DNA of 43,716 nt, taken from SOIA01 sp964348015 (GTDB taxonomy: Bacteria; Acidobacteriota; Aminicenantia; Aminicenantales; Aminicenantaceae). The notes under the pieces are model-generated. The model was not told the origin of the DNA. It did not search any database and saw nothing but the letters and a program-made list of their open reading frames with translations. Position numbers and translations under genes: made by a program. Every line of letters starts with the position of its first letter. Within the stretch, counting starts at the first letter, position 1. Positions 31,976 through 39,536 of the stretch are shown piece after piece. The stretch is taken from the NCBI GenBank assembly GCA_964348015.1, contig CAYGBC010000026.1, positions 1 through 43,716 of the forward strand. Reading direction: 5' to 3'.

Positions 31976-32197
31976 ATGAAAGAAAATGTCGAGAAAGCCC
32001 TGGATGAGATCCGGCCTCATCTCAAGGCTGATGGGGGAGATGTGGAGCTCGTGGAGGTCTCGGAAGAAGGCGTGGTGAAGGTCAGGCTGTTAGGCGCCTG
32101 CGAGGGATGTCCAATGAGGGAAATGACCTTGACCCAAGGGATTACCCGCTTCATAAAAAAGAGGGTCCCCGAGATCAAGGAAGTCCAGTCCGTGTAG
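31976..32197 (+). CDS. NifU C-terminal-like Fe-S scaffold protein
   Basis: The protein has 73 aa, a stand-alone NifU_C (Nfu) domain. VEKALDEIRPHLKADGGDVEL (5-25) and the cluster-binding CEGCPM (Cys42, Cys45) are characteristic. It carries a 4Fe-4S cluster, usually between two subunits, and delivers it to target enzymes. AAGGAGAGAG precedes the ATG. No other iron-sulfur assembly gene is nearby. The membrane ferredoxin at 9065-10378 is a possible client only in the general sense. Confidence 0.94.
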   Translation: MKENVEKALDEIRPHLKADGGDVELVEVSEEGVVKVRLLGACEGCPMREMTLTQGITRFIKKRVPEIKEVQSV

Positions 32198-32253
32198 GCT
32201 TATTCAACGGATAATTTCCAGAAAAAGGTCCTGAAGAGCGGTGTGCATTTCAT

Positions 32254-32282
32254 TTGACAAAGAATTCCAAAATTAGTAAACA
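32254..32282 (+). promoter_or_regulatory. Weak promoter candidate for the FadL-type porin
   Basis: A perfect TTGACA (32254-32259) is followed after 17 bases by TAAACA, a poor -10. It lies in the 111-base gap before the porin gene, whose ribosome site GGAGGT is at 32299-32304. Confidence 0.3.
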
Positions 32283-32308
32283 GAAGAAAATTAGAGATGG
32301 AGGTCAGC

Positions 32309-33637
32309 ATGAGAAGAGTGAAGATTAGCATCGCGGCTGTTCTGTTCCTGTGTGTTTCGAGCAGCCTGGCCCTGGCCAACGGTTTGAACCTGAACAGCCT
32401 CGGGTCGAGAGCTCTGGCCATGGGTGGAGCCTTTGTGGGTCTGGCGAATGATTACAGCGCCATTTACTGGAATCCGGCTGGAATCTCCGTTTTCAACAAG
32501 AAATATTTCGGGTTCTACGGCTCGGATATCATCCCGACAAGCAAATACCGGCTGGACGTGGATGTCCCTCCGCTCGGACCTGTGACTGTGGTGAACGCGA
32601 CGACAGAGACGAAGCACTACCTTTCCGGGATGGCGGCCTATTATCATCCTGTCAGCGAGAAAGTGGTGGTCGGATTCGGCGTCTATGTTCCCTCAGGTCT
32701 CGGGGCAAAGTGGGACGGGGAAGATTTTGCGGCAGTTTCTGGAGGAAATCCCACCATCAAATGGGAGAGTTTGATAAGAATGGTGACTTTTTCACCGGTG
32801 CTGAGCTTCAAGATCAGTGACGCACTGTCCATCGGAGCGACGTTCAATGTCAATTACGCAAAGTTCGACATTGCCACTTATGCCGGAGAAACAGAAGCGC
32901 CTCTTCCCGTGGTGGACCTCGGGCAGTATGAGGAGACCATGACCGGATGGGGTTATGGGGCGACGATCGGAGTCCTTTTCAAACCAATGGAAAAGCTCAG
33001 CTTCGGGCTCACCTACCGGACCGCCAGCACGGTGAAGTTCAAAGGAGACGCGACCATCAGCGGTATGGATGATCTGGGCACGGCTTTAGGAACGTCGTTG
33101 AACAGCACATCCGATATTGAAAGAGAAGTCCGATGGCCGACGTGGATCGCGGGAGGAGTCGCGTTCGAGCCAATAGACGGATTGACTCTGACCGGTGATC
33201 TGCAGTGGACCCAGTGGTCCACGATCGATGTGATGGAAACCAAATTCGTGGACATATTCTGGGCCCAGATGATGGAGACCAGCGGCGATGATGCCCGGCC
33301 GTTGTACTGGGAGGATGCCCTCCAGATCCGGATCGGCGCAGAATACAGGATGAAAGCGTTCTCCTTGAGGGGAGGGTATTATCACGATCCTTCCCCGGCT
33401 CCGGACCGGACCATGAATGTCCTGCTTCCGATTTTCGATTTCAACGCCATCACAGCCGGCTTTGGATACAGCCTGAACGGGCTGAATATAGATTTCGGGA
33501 TGGAGTACCTGAAGGGGAAAGAAAGATTTATTGACCCGGTGCTCCAGGCGACCGACCCGGACTACGCGACAGCCATGCCCGGCACGTACAATATGTCGAT
33601 CTGGGTCGCCACTGTCGCTGTAAGCTATAAATTCTAA
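32309..33637 (+). CDS. OmpP1/FadL-family outer-membrane transport protein
   Basis: The protein has 442 aa from ATG 32309, with GGAGGTCAGC just upstream. The signal peptide ends near LALANG (about residue 24). Right after it comes the family plug motif LGSRALAMGGAFVGLANDYS (30-49), then AIYWNPAGISV. The rest is alternating-strand barrel sequence (EKVVVGFGVYVPSG, FSLRGGYYHDPSPAPD, GLNIDFGMEYLKG) and ends ATVAVSYKF with a C-terminal Phe. FadL-type barrels take up hydrophobic molecules such as long-chain fatty acids or aromatics. The substrate here is unknown; acyl-CoA dehydrogenase genes are not nearby. Confidence 0.93.
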   Translation: MRRVKISIAAVLFLCVSSSLALANGLNLNSLGSRALAMGGAFVGLANDYSAIYWNPAGISVFNKKYFGFYGSDIIPTSKYRLDVDVPPLGPVTVVNATTETKHYLSGMAAYYHPVSEKVVVGFGVYVPSGLGAKWDGEDFAAVSGGNPTIKWESLIRMVTFSPVLSFKISDALSIGATFNVNYAKFDIATYAGETEAPLPVVDLGQYEETMTGWGYGATIGVLFKPMEKLSFGLTYRTASTVKFKGDATISGMDDLGTALGTSLNSTSDIEREVRWPTWIAGGVAFEPIDGLTLTGDLQWTQWSTIDVMETKFVDIFWAQMMETSGDDARPLYWEDALQIRIGAEYRMKAFSLRGGYYHDPSPAPDRTMNVLLPIFDFNAITAGFGYSLNGLNIDFGMEYLKGKERFIDPVLQATDPDYATAMPGTYNMSIWVATVAVSYKF

Positions 33638-33732
33638 AAGACTTAGAAGAAAGAACCACGGAAAATTCTCAAGCGGAGTCCATTGCGCCTCAGCCCGGGA
33701 AAGATATTCTCTTTCCTGTTTAAGGAGATACG

Positions 33733-34596
33733 ATGAAGATTCGAAAGGCCATCATTCCGGCGGCAGGTTTCGGGACACGGTTCCTCCCTGCGACAAAGTC
33801 CCAGCCGAAAGAAATGCTTTCGGTCATCGACAAACCTCTGATCCTCTACTCTGTCGAGGAAGCGGTCCAGTCCGGAGTAGAGAGCATCGCCATCATCACC
33901 AGCCGCGGGAAATCCAGCATGGAGGATTTTTTTGACATCAGTCCTGAACTGGAGCGGTTTCTGGAAGAAAAGGGAAAGCGCGATTATCTCGAAGAAGTCC
34001 AGAGGATATCCGGGCTCGCGGAATTCTGTGCTATCCGTCAGAAGGAACCCCTCGGGCTGGGACATGCGGTTCTGATGGGGGAGAAGTTCGTGGGAAAAGA
34101 GCCTTTTGCCGTCCTCCTGCCTGACGATATCTATGACAGCGAGGTGCCGTGCACAAAGCAGTTGATCGACGCCTACGACGAGTACCAGGCTTCGGCTATC
34201 GTTCTCGGACGCACGGATGAGGAAGGAACCAGGATGTACGGGATCGTCAAGCCCCGGCAGGTGACGGAAAAAGTATTCCAGATCGAGGACCTGGTCGAAA
34301 AACCCGGACCGGAGAAAGCCTTTTCCGACCTGGCCAGTCTCGGGAGATACGTCTTCACACCCGAAATTTTCGAGGGCATAAGGAAGACGAAGCCCGACCA
34401 CAGGGGGGAGATGCAGCTCCCGGACGGGATCAAGTACCTCCTCGATAAGCCATCTGTCTACGGGGTGCTGTTCGAGGGGGACCGGTACGACTGCGGGGAT
34501 AAGATGGGATTCCTCGAGGCCACAATCTCCTTAGCGCTAAAGAGGCCCGAGTTCGGCCCGAAGCTCAAGGATTTTTTGAAGTCGCTGGATTTATAA
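33733..34596 (+). CDS. galU: UTP--glucose-1-phosphate uridylyltransferase
   Basis: The protein has 287 aa, the normal length. The nucleotide-binding IRKAIIPAAGFGTRFLPATK (3-22) with QPKEMLSVIDKPLILYSVEE, the central GLGHAVL (about 112-118), PDDIYD, a VEKPGPEKAFSDLASLGRYV stretch and DRYDCGDKMGFLEATI match GalU rather than RmlA. It makes UDP-glucose for glycan and lipopolysaccharide synthesis. TAAGGAGATACG precedes the ATG. It is convergent with the secreted LolA-like gene, and the 56 bases between them contain no clear terminator. Confidence 0.94.
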   Translation: MKIRKAIIPAAGFGTRFLPATKSQPKEMLSVIDKPLILYSVEEAVQSGVESIAIITSRGKSSMEDFFDISPELERFLEEKGKRDYLEEVQRISGLAEFCAIRQKEPLGLGHAVLMGEKFVGKEPFAVLLPDDIYDSEVPCTKQLIDAYDEYQASAIVLGRTDEEGTRMYGIVKPRQVTEKVFQIEDLVEKPGPEKAFSDLASLGRYVFTPEIFEGIRKTKPDHRGEMQLPDGIKYLLDKPSVYGVLFEGDRYDCGDKMGFLEATISLALKRPEFGPKLKDFLKSLDL

Positions 34597-34652
34597 TCCG
34601 GAAGGATCAATATTTTCCTGTCAAAAATTTTAAAAATCAGAAGTCTATTATT

Positions 34653-35558
34653 CTAACGCCATTGCACTTCCACTTCTACGGTGAAAAATTTGTAGTTATC
34701 GTAAACAATGGAGACTGTGTATTTGGGATGTGGCTTGTCCTCAATGGCTTCATAAATCTCCTCTATCAATTGCCGGCTCGGAAACCTGACTCCATTCTTT
34801 TCCACTTCATAATATACTGCCCAGTTTAAAGTTCTTTTCAAAGTCCCAGCCATAGATGAAACCTCTTCTTCGTATCCTTTAATATACTTCGGATCCCATT
34901 CTATCTTCAGAATGCTGAAATCATTTTCTTCCACCCAGATCTTTCCAGAGTAATAATTCTCTTCTCTTTCTTCTTTAGGAATTGCGCTGATGATTAAAGT
35001 TTTTCTTCCTTCAATATCCTCTGTCCCGACTATCTCGTAATTGAATTGACTTTGCCAGGACCGGCTCAAGAAGCCGATAGGACCGTAGACCAGGTATTTG
35101 GCCATGAATCTCTGCATTTTCAATTCTGCGTTTTCTTCATGTTTTTCTTTTTTATTCTCTTTCAGAAGAATTCTCTTTTCTTCCCTCTTGGCTCCCTTTT
35201 TGATCATTTGGTAATCATAGACATAGGAATTGGATTTCTTTTTTTTCAATCTCAAAGATACTCTTCCGAGAGCTGTCGCTGACCTGAGTTGGTCGGCTGG
35301 AACGGTTTCGACTGCTTTATAAGTATAAATGTTCTCTTCAATATTCTCGTGGCAGACAAAATGCAACGCCATCTTTTTTAATCTTTCACAATAATCGGCT
35401 GTCTTCTCAAGAATTTCTTTTAACTTGGCTTGATTGTTATCTGTTGTTTCTTCCTGAGAAAAGCTCAAGCTCCCCAAAGCAAAGGCAAAGAAGAAGACTA
35501 ACATGGCGCATGCGTATTCAAACAATTTAGCTGATTTCCGATAATTCTTCACTATCAA
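34653..35558 (-). CDS. Exported LolA/RseB-like beta-fold protein
   Basis: The protein has 301 aa from TTG 35558, which has AGAGGT six bases before it. A GTG at 35552 is nearly as good, and the longer open frame overlaps the upstream gene. A hydrophobic segment (about 18-35, ending SLSFSQ) is a signal peptide. The mature part alternates strands: DYCERLKKMALHFVCHENI, SNSYVYDYQMI, FNYEIVGTEDIEGRKTLIIS, SGKIWVEENDFSILKIEWD and NGVRFPSRQLIEE. That is the half-barrel pattern of the LolA/LolB/RseB superfamily. The lysine- and glutamate-rich segment at about 110-145 may be a loop. It lies 16 bases after the VWFA-related gene, so the two are probably co-expressed. The ligand is unknown. Confidence 0.7.
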   Translation of the reverse strand: MIVKNYRKSAKLFEYACAMLVFFFAFALGSLSFSQEETTDNNQAKLKEILEKTADYCERLKKMALHFVCHENIEENIYTYKAVETVPADQLRSATALGRVSLRLKKKKSNSYVYDYQMIKKGAKREEKRILLKENKKEKHEENAELKMQRFMAKYLVYGPIGFLSRSWQSQFNYEIVGTEDIEGRKTLIISAIPKEEREENYYSGKIWVEENDFSILKIEWDPKYIKGYEEEVSSMAGTLKRTLNWAVYYEVEKNGVRFPSRQLIEEIYEAIEDKPHPKYTVSIVYDNYKFFTVEVEVQWR

Positions 35559-35574
35559 GGGAGACCTCTTCTTC

Positions 35575-36804
35575 TCAATTCGCAAAATATCCGGCTCGGT
35601 GAGTGACCCTGTAATTCTTGCCTCGGACTTTGACTTTAATGCTTTTGAATTTCCCGTCTCTTCTGTAATTGGCAGGGGAATAATACACGAGATAGTAATT
35701 TTCAGAAGCCTCGACTGCTTTCTCGAACAAAAACTGGGGATTTGATGAGCTCTCGGCCAGGCCGCCTGTGGCTTTTGACATCTCCAGGAAGGGAGCGAAG
35801 ATATCCTCTGAATGTTCCTCAAAGTATATTCCTGGAATGTGCTCAGCGGGCTTTGTAAAGAATAAAAAATGAATCGCGACAGAGGCGTCCGCATACGCTT
35901 TCTTGATTTTATCGACATCAATGGATATGGGTCTTATGTAGGATTGAAAAAGATTTGAAATGCTTGAAAGAATATTCGGTCTATCTTGGTATTCCCCCAG
36001 TTTTTCAGCCAATAGCTTTGGCTCTATTTGTGGTATGAATTCTCTCTGATAAAACAGAAATACATACTTCTGCTCCTCTTTCTCTTTCAAGAATTTCGCA
36101 AACTCCAATAGCTTCTGCTGGTCTATTGACCTTATGTATTCTAATTTCTCCAGAGAAACTGCATATAGGTCAAGTAAATATTCAAGCTTCATATCCTCAT
36201 CCATTTCCATGATCCCAGCATCAATACTGCTGTCGAGTATACTTTCCCCTCCCCTCATCGTTGATGATAGAGCCCTGGCTATTTGTGTCAGCTCTTCAAC
36301 CGTACTCCTGTATTCAACACTGCCCATCATCGCATCCTTTCTCAAAATCCCTCTGAGCTGTTTGACAACTTCTTCCTTGGGCAGCACTTCTAAAGTCTCA
36401 CCCTTCATCCTGTAGGTTTTCATCGGGGATACAACCACGAGATTATCGCCCGGAAGCAAGACATTCTGAATGAAGTAATTGATGGCGTCTTCCATTCTGG
36501 GCGTATACTGAGTGACTTCAAAGAAGAGAAAGAAGTCTCTTGATGTTTCAGGCTCGAATTTTTCCTTCTCTTCTTTTCTTTCGATTTTCGTCTTTTTGAT
36601 TAAATAAACGGCCACAACATTCTGGAGCTTCCCATCCTCATAGACCTCAAAATCGTCTATAGTCAGGTTTTCGACGAATTGGCCTCCATCGAATACTCTG
36701 ACCGGAACTTCGATGTTGACCACTATGGTTTCGTGTTGGATTTCCTGGGCAAGGAGTGCAAGACTGAGGATAAGAGCGGCGAGAACGGGAATGAATTTTT
36801 TCAT
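35575..36804 (-). CDS. Exported VWFA-related protein with degenerate MIDAS
   Basis: The protein has 409 aa. The signal peptide is MKKFIPVLAALILSLALLAQ. A conserved beta domain follows (VNIEVPVRVFDGGQFVENL, then DDFEVYEDGKLQNV), which always precedes the VWA part in the acidobacterial VWFA-related family. The VWA-like domain begins RDFFLFFEVTQYTPRMEDAI (about 89-108). The family's metal-binding D-x-S-x-S reads E-V-T-Q-Y, so magnesium binding is doubtful. The tail EASENYYLVYYSPANYRRDGKF is typical of the family. A coiled helical insertion (about 190-260) is unusual. AGAGGGAACC precedes the ATG. The role is unknown; the paired LolA-like gene suggests an envelope function. Confidence 0.82.
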   Translation of the reverse strand: MKKFIPVLAALILSLALLAQEIQHETIVVNIEVPVRVFDGGQFVENLTIDDFEVYEDGKLQNVVAVYLIKKTKIERKEEKEKFEPETSRDFFLFFEVTQYTPRMEDAINYFIQNVLLPGDNLVVVSPMKTYRMKGETLEVLPKEEVVKQLRGILRKDAMMGSVEYRSTVEELTQIARALSSTMRGGESILDSSIDAGIMEMDEDMKLEYLLDLYAVSLEKLEYIRSIDQQKLLEFAKFLKEKEEQKYVFLFYQREFIPQIEPKLLAEKLGEYQDRPNILSSISNLFQSYIRPISIDVDKIKKAYADASVAIHFLFFTKPAEHIPGIYFEEHSEDIFAPFLEMSKATGGLAESSSNPQFLFEKAVEASENYYLVYYSPANYRRDGKFKSIKVKVRGKNYRVTHRAGYFAN

Positions 36805-36827
36805 TTTTTGGTTCCCTCTGCGGAAGT

Positions 36828-36857
36828 ATTATACATGAGAGAAATAAACCACGTCTA
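36828..36857 (-). promoter_or_regulatory. Candidate promoter for the VWFA-related / LolA-like pair
   Basis: On the minus strand, TAGACG (36857-36852) is followed after 18 bases by a perfect TATAAT (36833-36828), about 24 bases before the ATG at 36804. The rest of the gap to 37059 shows no gene. Confidence 0.45.
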
Positions 36858-37059
36858 TTCGTGCGAGTCTAGACTCCTCCTCTGTTTGCCTTTTATATGA
36901 GCAAGATATGTGCCAATCAGCGCAAGGGGTTGATTCAGTGAGTTTGAATGTTTTTTGTCCTGAAAAAGTGACAGATGTTGCAAAGAGCGTCATCCTGGCC
37001 AGCGATTCGGATAGCTCTGATGTGTTGTCTGTTTTTATCCAGTCTGATAGAATGAGCAT

Positions 37060-37242
37060 GTGAAAAATCACGTAACAAAACTTTCTATCGAAAAAGCTGA
37101 ACAATCGGATATCCAGTATTGGAAATCCCAGTCTCCTGAAGAAAAATTAGATACTCTTCAATATCTCAGGGAGATTTACTACAGCGTAAAAAATGAGAGT
37201 CGAAAAGGATTTCAGAGAGTTTATCGCGTTATTAAACAATAA
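37060..37242 (+). CDS. Small partner protein of a nucleotidyltransferase (antitoxin-like)
   Basis: The protein has 60 aa from GTG 37060, with only a weak ribosome site. The sequence SIEKAEQSDIQYWKSQSPEE (9-28), then LDTLQYLREIYY and a basic tail with QRVYRVIK, resembles the short proteins commonly encoded just before DUF6036-like or MNT-like nucleotidyltransferases. The end overlaps the next gene by 50 bases, which favours tight co-expression. Toxin-antitoxin behaviour is suggested by the layout only. Confidence 0.65.
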   Translation: MKNHVTKLSIEKAEQSDIQYWKSQSPEEKLDTLQYLREIYYSVKNESRKGFQRVYRVIKQ

Positions 37243-37639
37243 TAACGTCCGATATCTCATCACTGGGGGATTCGCCTATAGTTTTTATGCCGAGCCTCGT
37301 TTCACCAGAGACATTGACATTCTTATTGATTCAACTGAAGACAATGCGGAACGCGTATTGTCTGCCATTCGGGAATTTGGCTTCACTGACATAGATCTGG
37401 GCACTCAGGATTTTCTCGAGATCGATCAAGTTATCCAATTAGGCATAGCTCCACTGAGAATCGATCTGTTAACGTCGATAAAAGGGATTATTTTCTCTGA
37501 AGCCTGGAAAAAACGTACAACAGGTCAATATGGTGACATGCAGGTCTTTTTTATCTCCAAGGAGGATTTAATCAAAAGCAAAAGGGCATCGGGAAGAAAA
37601 CAAGATTTAGTTGATGCGGAAAAATTGGAGAAAATCTAG
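37193..37639 (+). CDS. Nucleotidyltransferase-fold protein (DUF6036/AbiEii-like)
   Basis: The protein has 148 aa. The minimal nucleotidyltransferase motif is intact: VRYLITGGFAYSFYAEPRFT (19-38), then RDIDILID (39-46), giving the Gly-Gly loop and the D-x-D metal pair (Asp40, Asp42). A third acidic strand is likely in LRIDLLTSI (Asp94 region). It ends with DLIKSKRASGRKQDLVDAEKL, the usual K-R-x-x-x-R-x-K-D-x-x-D helix. Relatives transfer nucleotides to tRNA or protein and some are toxins neutralised by the neighbour. The substrate here is unknown. The gene pair looks AT-rich, which is consistent with acquisition. Confidence 0.82.
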   Translation: MRVEKDFREFIALLNNNNVRYLITGGFAYSFYAEPRFTRDIDILIDSTEDNAERVLSAIREFGFTDIDLGTQDFLEIDQVIQLGIAPLRIDLLTSIKGIIFSEAWKKRTTGQYGDMQVFFISKEDLIKSKRASGRKQDLVDAEKLEKI

Positions 37640-37913
37640 GTGTCTCTGAGTCTTCCAATGAGTTTCGTTGAAGTCTTCTGAGTTATTCCTCTAAGAACTT
37701 CAATTCTTATTTTTTACAACTCAAGAAGAAGCAAGCCGAGTTTTCTTCTGACTTTCAATTTGAACTTCATCTCATAAGTTTATATTTCCTGATTTTATAA
37801 TTAAAAAGCTTCTGCCAGCTGTTACTGAAGGGTTAATCGGATTGGCATTAAAATTGTCAAAAGATAAAGAAATTTTTCAGCTGTTTGGATATGCGGACGG
37901 GAATTGCGGGATG

Positions 37914-37986
37914 TGGCGAGGGACGGAATCGAACCGCCGACGCAGAGATTTTCAGTCTCTCGCTCTACCGACTGAGCTACCTCGCC
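37914..37986 (-). tRNA. tRNA-Phe (GAA)
   Basis: Read on the minus strand, the gene begins GGCGAGGTAGCTCAGTCGGT, with a 7-bp acceptor stem closed by CCTCGCC. It has a D arm, an AGAGA/TCTCT anticodon stem around the loop CTGAAAA (anticodon GAA), and a GGTTCGATTCC T arm. It is 73 bases long with discriminator A. The 3' CCA is not encoded (the following bases are CAT), so it must be added. The flanks 37640-37913 and 37987-38200 contain no other gene I can support. Confidence 0.95.
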
Positions 37987-38199
37987 GTGTTTTTAGGTCT
38001 AACTCAAAATCGCTCATTAGTATAATTTCCCGTCTGAGCAATGTCAATTATTAAGTTGTTTTTTATGGATTTTTTCTGGTCCGAACGCTCGCCATGGCCC
38101 TACTTTTAATAGAGTTTTTGTTCGTTAACACAAAAAAGAAGAATTCTGCGCATTTCAGAGATATTGAATTTGACCATCATCAGAAAAAATTGATATAAG

Positions 38200-38250
38200 G
38201 TGTCCCGTCGGGGAACATCCCTGTGAGTCATTGGGGACTGTCCCCATTAA
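38200..38250. repeat. GTCCCGTCGGGGAAC and GGGGACTGTCCCC palindromes
   Basis: Two short palindromes lie side by side upstream of the glycosyltransferase: CCCGTCGGG near 38206, and ATTGGGGACTGTCCCCATTAAT with the symmetric core at 38234-38246. The second shares its core with 8882-8902 and 28451-28463. The open reading frame of the next gene runs through it, which argues for the later start codon. Confidence 0.55.
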
Positions 38251-38269
38251 TACTGTGCACATTAGGAAA

Positions 38270-39256
38270 ATGAAGATTGCTGCGCTGCTCCCGCATGTCG
38301 AGGTTTTCGGAGGCGTCCGGCGCTACCTGGAGATCGGCAACGAATTCTCCAAGAGAGGCCATCAGTACGTCCTGTTCCATCCCGAGGGAAGCAAGCCGGA
38401 TTGGCTTGAGTTTAAAGGTGTAACAAAGCCCCTATCTTCTCTGGGCGAAGAGAGCTTCGATGTCGGCCTCTGCAGCGAGTACTCGATACTTCCGTATTTC
38501 GAGAAGCTGGAAGCGCGTGTTAAATCCTTCTATTTTGTTCTGGAGGGCCATAAACAGGAAAGAGAAGTCACCCAGCAGAATTATCTCTTCCTCGGGAATT
38601 CTGAGGGAATCTGCCGCCGGATCGAGAGAAAATACAGAGTTTCGTGTTTCCGCGCTCCGGGTGGAGTGAACTCCGAATTCTTCCGTCCTGTGGAGAGAGA
38701 AGCCCGAACGGATGAGTTCCGCATCCTCTGCTACGGCCGTGTCTACAGAAGAAGGAAAGGCGTCCGGCAGGTGATCCGGGCTGTGGAAGGTCTAAGAAGG
38801 AAATATCCCCGCATCAAACTCGTCCTGTTCGACAGCCTCGTCGGGGATGACCGGAGAGACCCCAGGCCGATGATCAAGACACGCCTACCGCATGAGTTCC
38901 ACCTCGACCTCCCGCAGAACCGGATGGCCTGGCTCTACTCTCAGGCGGACATCTTCGTCAGCGGGGAGAGACGCGCGGGATGGTCGAATACGGCTGCCGA
39001 AGCCATGGCCTGCCGGATTCCGGTCGTCTGCACGCGGAGCGGTACGAGAGATTTTGCAGTTCACGGCCAAACCGCGCTCGTCGTTCCTTTTCCGTATCCA
39101 TCGCTGCTCCGTCGGCAGGTCGTTCGACTGATCGCGGATGAGGGGCTCCGGCTCAGGCTGGCCAAAGCCGGATACGAGAAAATCCGGGGGTTTTCCTGGT
39201 CTTCATTAGTGGATCGATTGGAGGAATTGTTCAGGGAGAGGACCAAATTGAAATAG
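38270..39256 (+). CDS. GT4-type glycosyltransferase
   Basis: The protein has 328 aa from ATG 38270, with AGGAAA directly before it; the upstream extension is palindrome sequence. The GT-B fold is visible. MKIAALLPHVEVFGGVRRYL (1-20) is the N-terminal loop, and FRILCYGRVYRRRKGVRQVI (about 143-162) begins the second Rossmann domain. GWSNTAAEAMACRIPVVCT (about 239-257) is the nucleotide-sugar site, followed by a GLRLRLAKAGYEKIRGFSW tail. In the E-x7-E motif the second Glu is in AAEAMA. It probably adds a sugar to a cell-surface glycan. The donor and acceptor are not known. It lies divergent from tRNA-Phe and alone, 40 bases before the YdcH-like gene. Confidence 0.88.
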   Translation: MKIAALLPHVEVFGGVRRYLEIGNEFSKRGHQYVLFHPEGSKPDWLEFKGVTKPLSSLGEESFDVGLCSEYSILPYFEKLEARVKSFYFVLEGHKQEREVTQQNYLFLGNSEGICRRIERKYRVSCFRAPGGVNSEFFRPVEREARTDEFRILCYGRVYRRRKGVRQVIRAVEGLRRKYPRIKLVLFDSLVGDDRRDPRPMIKTRLPHEFHLDLPQNRMAWLYSQADIFVSGERRAGWSNTAAEAMACRIPVVCTRSGTRDFAVHGQTALVVPFPYPSLLRRQVVRLIADEGLRLRLAKAGYEKIRGFSWSSLVDRLEELFRERTKLK

Positions 39257-39276
39257 GGAATATGTTGTGATATTCT
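39248..39276 (+). promoter_or_regulatory. Candidate promoter for the ydcH-like to gmk gene run
   Basis: TTGAAA (39248-39253) and TATTCT (39271-39276) are 17 bases apart and overlap the end of the glycosyltransferase gene. The start near 39283 would leave CGGAGGAA as leader before ATG 39297. All genes to the right edge read in this direction. Confidence 0.45.
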
Positions 39277-39296
39277 TTAGCACGGAGGAACGCGTA

Positions 39297-39518
39297 ATGC
39301 GAGAAAAAGAACTCAGAGAGTTACTGCTGAAAGAAAACGAAGAATTCAAAAAAGCCAACAAACAGCACCAGCAGTACGACAAAAAACTGGAAAAACTCAA
39401 GGCCAAGAACTTCCTTACCGAAGAGGAAAAACAGGAAGTCATAGAGCTGAAGAAAAAGAAGCTGGCCCTCAAGGATAAGATGTACTACCTGATGACCGAG
39501 TACAAAAAATCTCTTTGA
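39297..39518 (+). CDS. YdcH/DUF465-like small coiled-coil protein
   Basis: The protein has 73 aa from ATG 39297, with GGAGGAA seven bases upstream. It is almost entirely charged helix: MREKELRELLLKENEEFKKA (1-20), KQHQQYDKKLEKLKAKNFLT, EEEKQEVIELKKKKLALKDK, MYYLMTEYKK. The H-x-x-Y/L-D-x-x-L core followed by an E-E-x-E-V-x-x-L-K-K-x-K-L-x-L-K-D hairpin is the DUF465 pattern. The biochemical role is unknown. The Asd-like gene begins 18 bases later. Confidence 0.82.
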   Translation: MREKELRELLLKENEEFKKANKQHQQYDKKLEKLKAKNFLTEEEKQEVIELKKKKLALKDKMYYLMTEYKKSL

Positions 39519-39536
39519 GGTTTCTGTCTTTGGAAA

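Noticed and set aside
36829..37104. Minus-strand open frame of 91 codons before the VWFA-related gene
   Set aside because: It overlaps the promoter region, has no ribosome site and no recognisable sequence.
37640..37913. Search for a small gene or structured RNA in the AT-rich gap
   Set aside because: No start with a ribosome site, no clear hairpin and no recognisable RNA motif were found.
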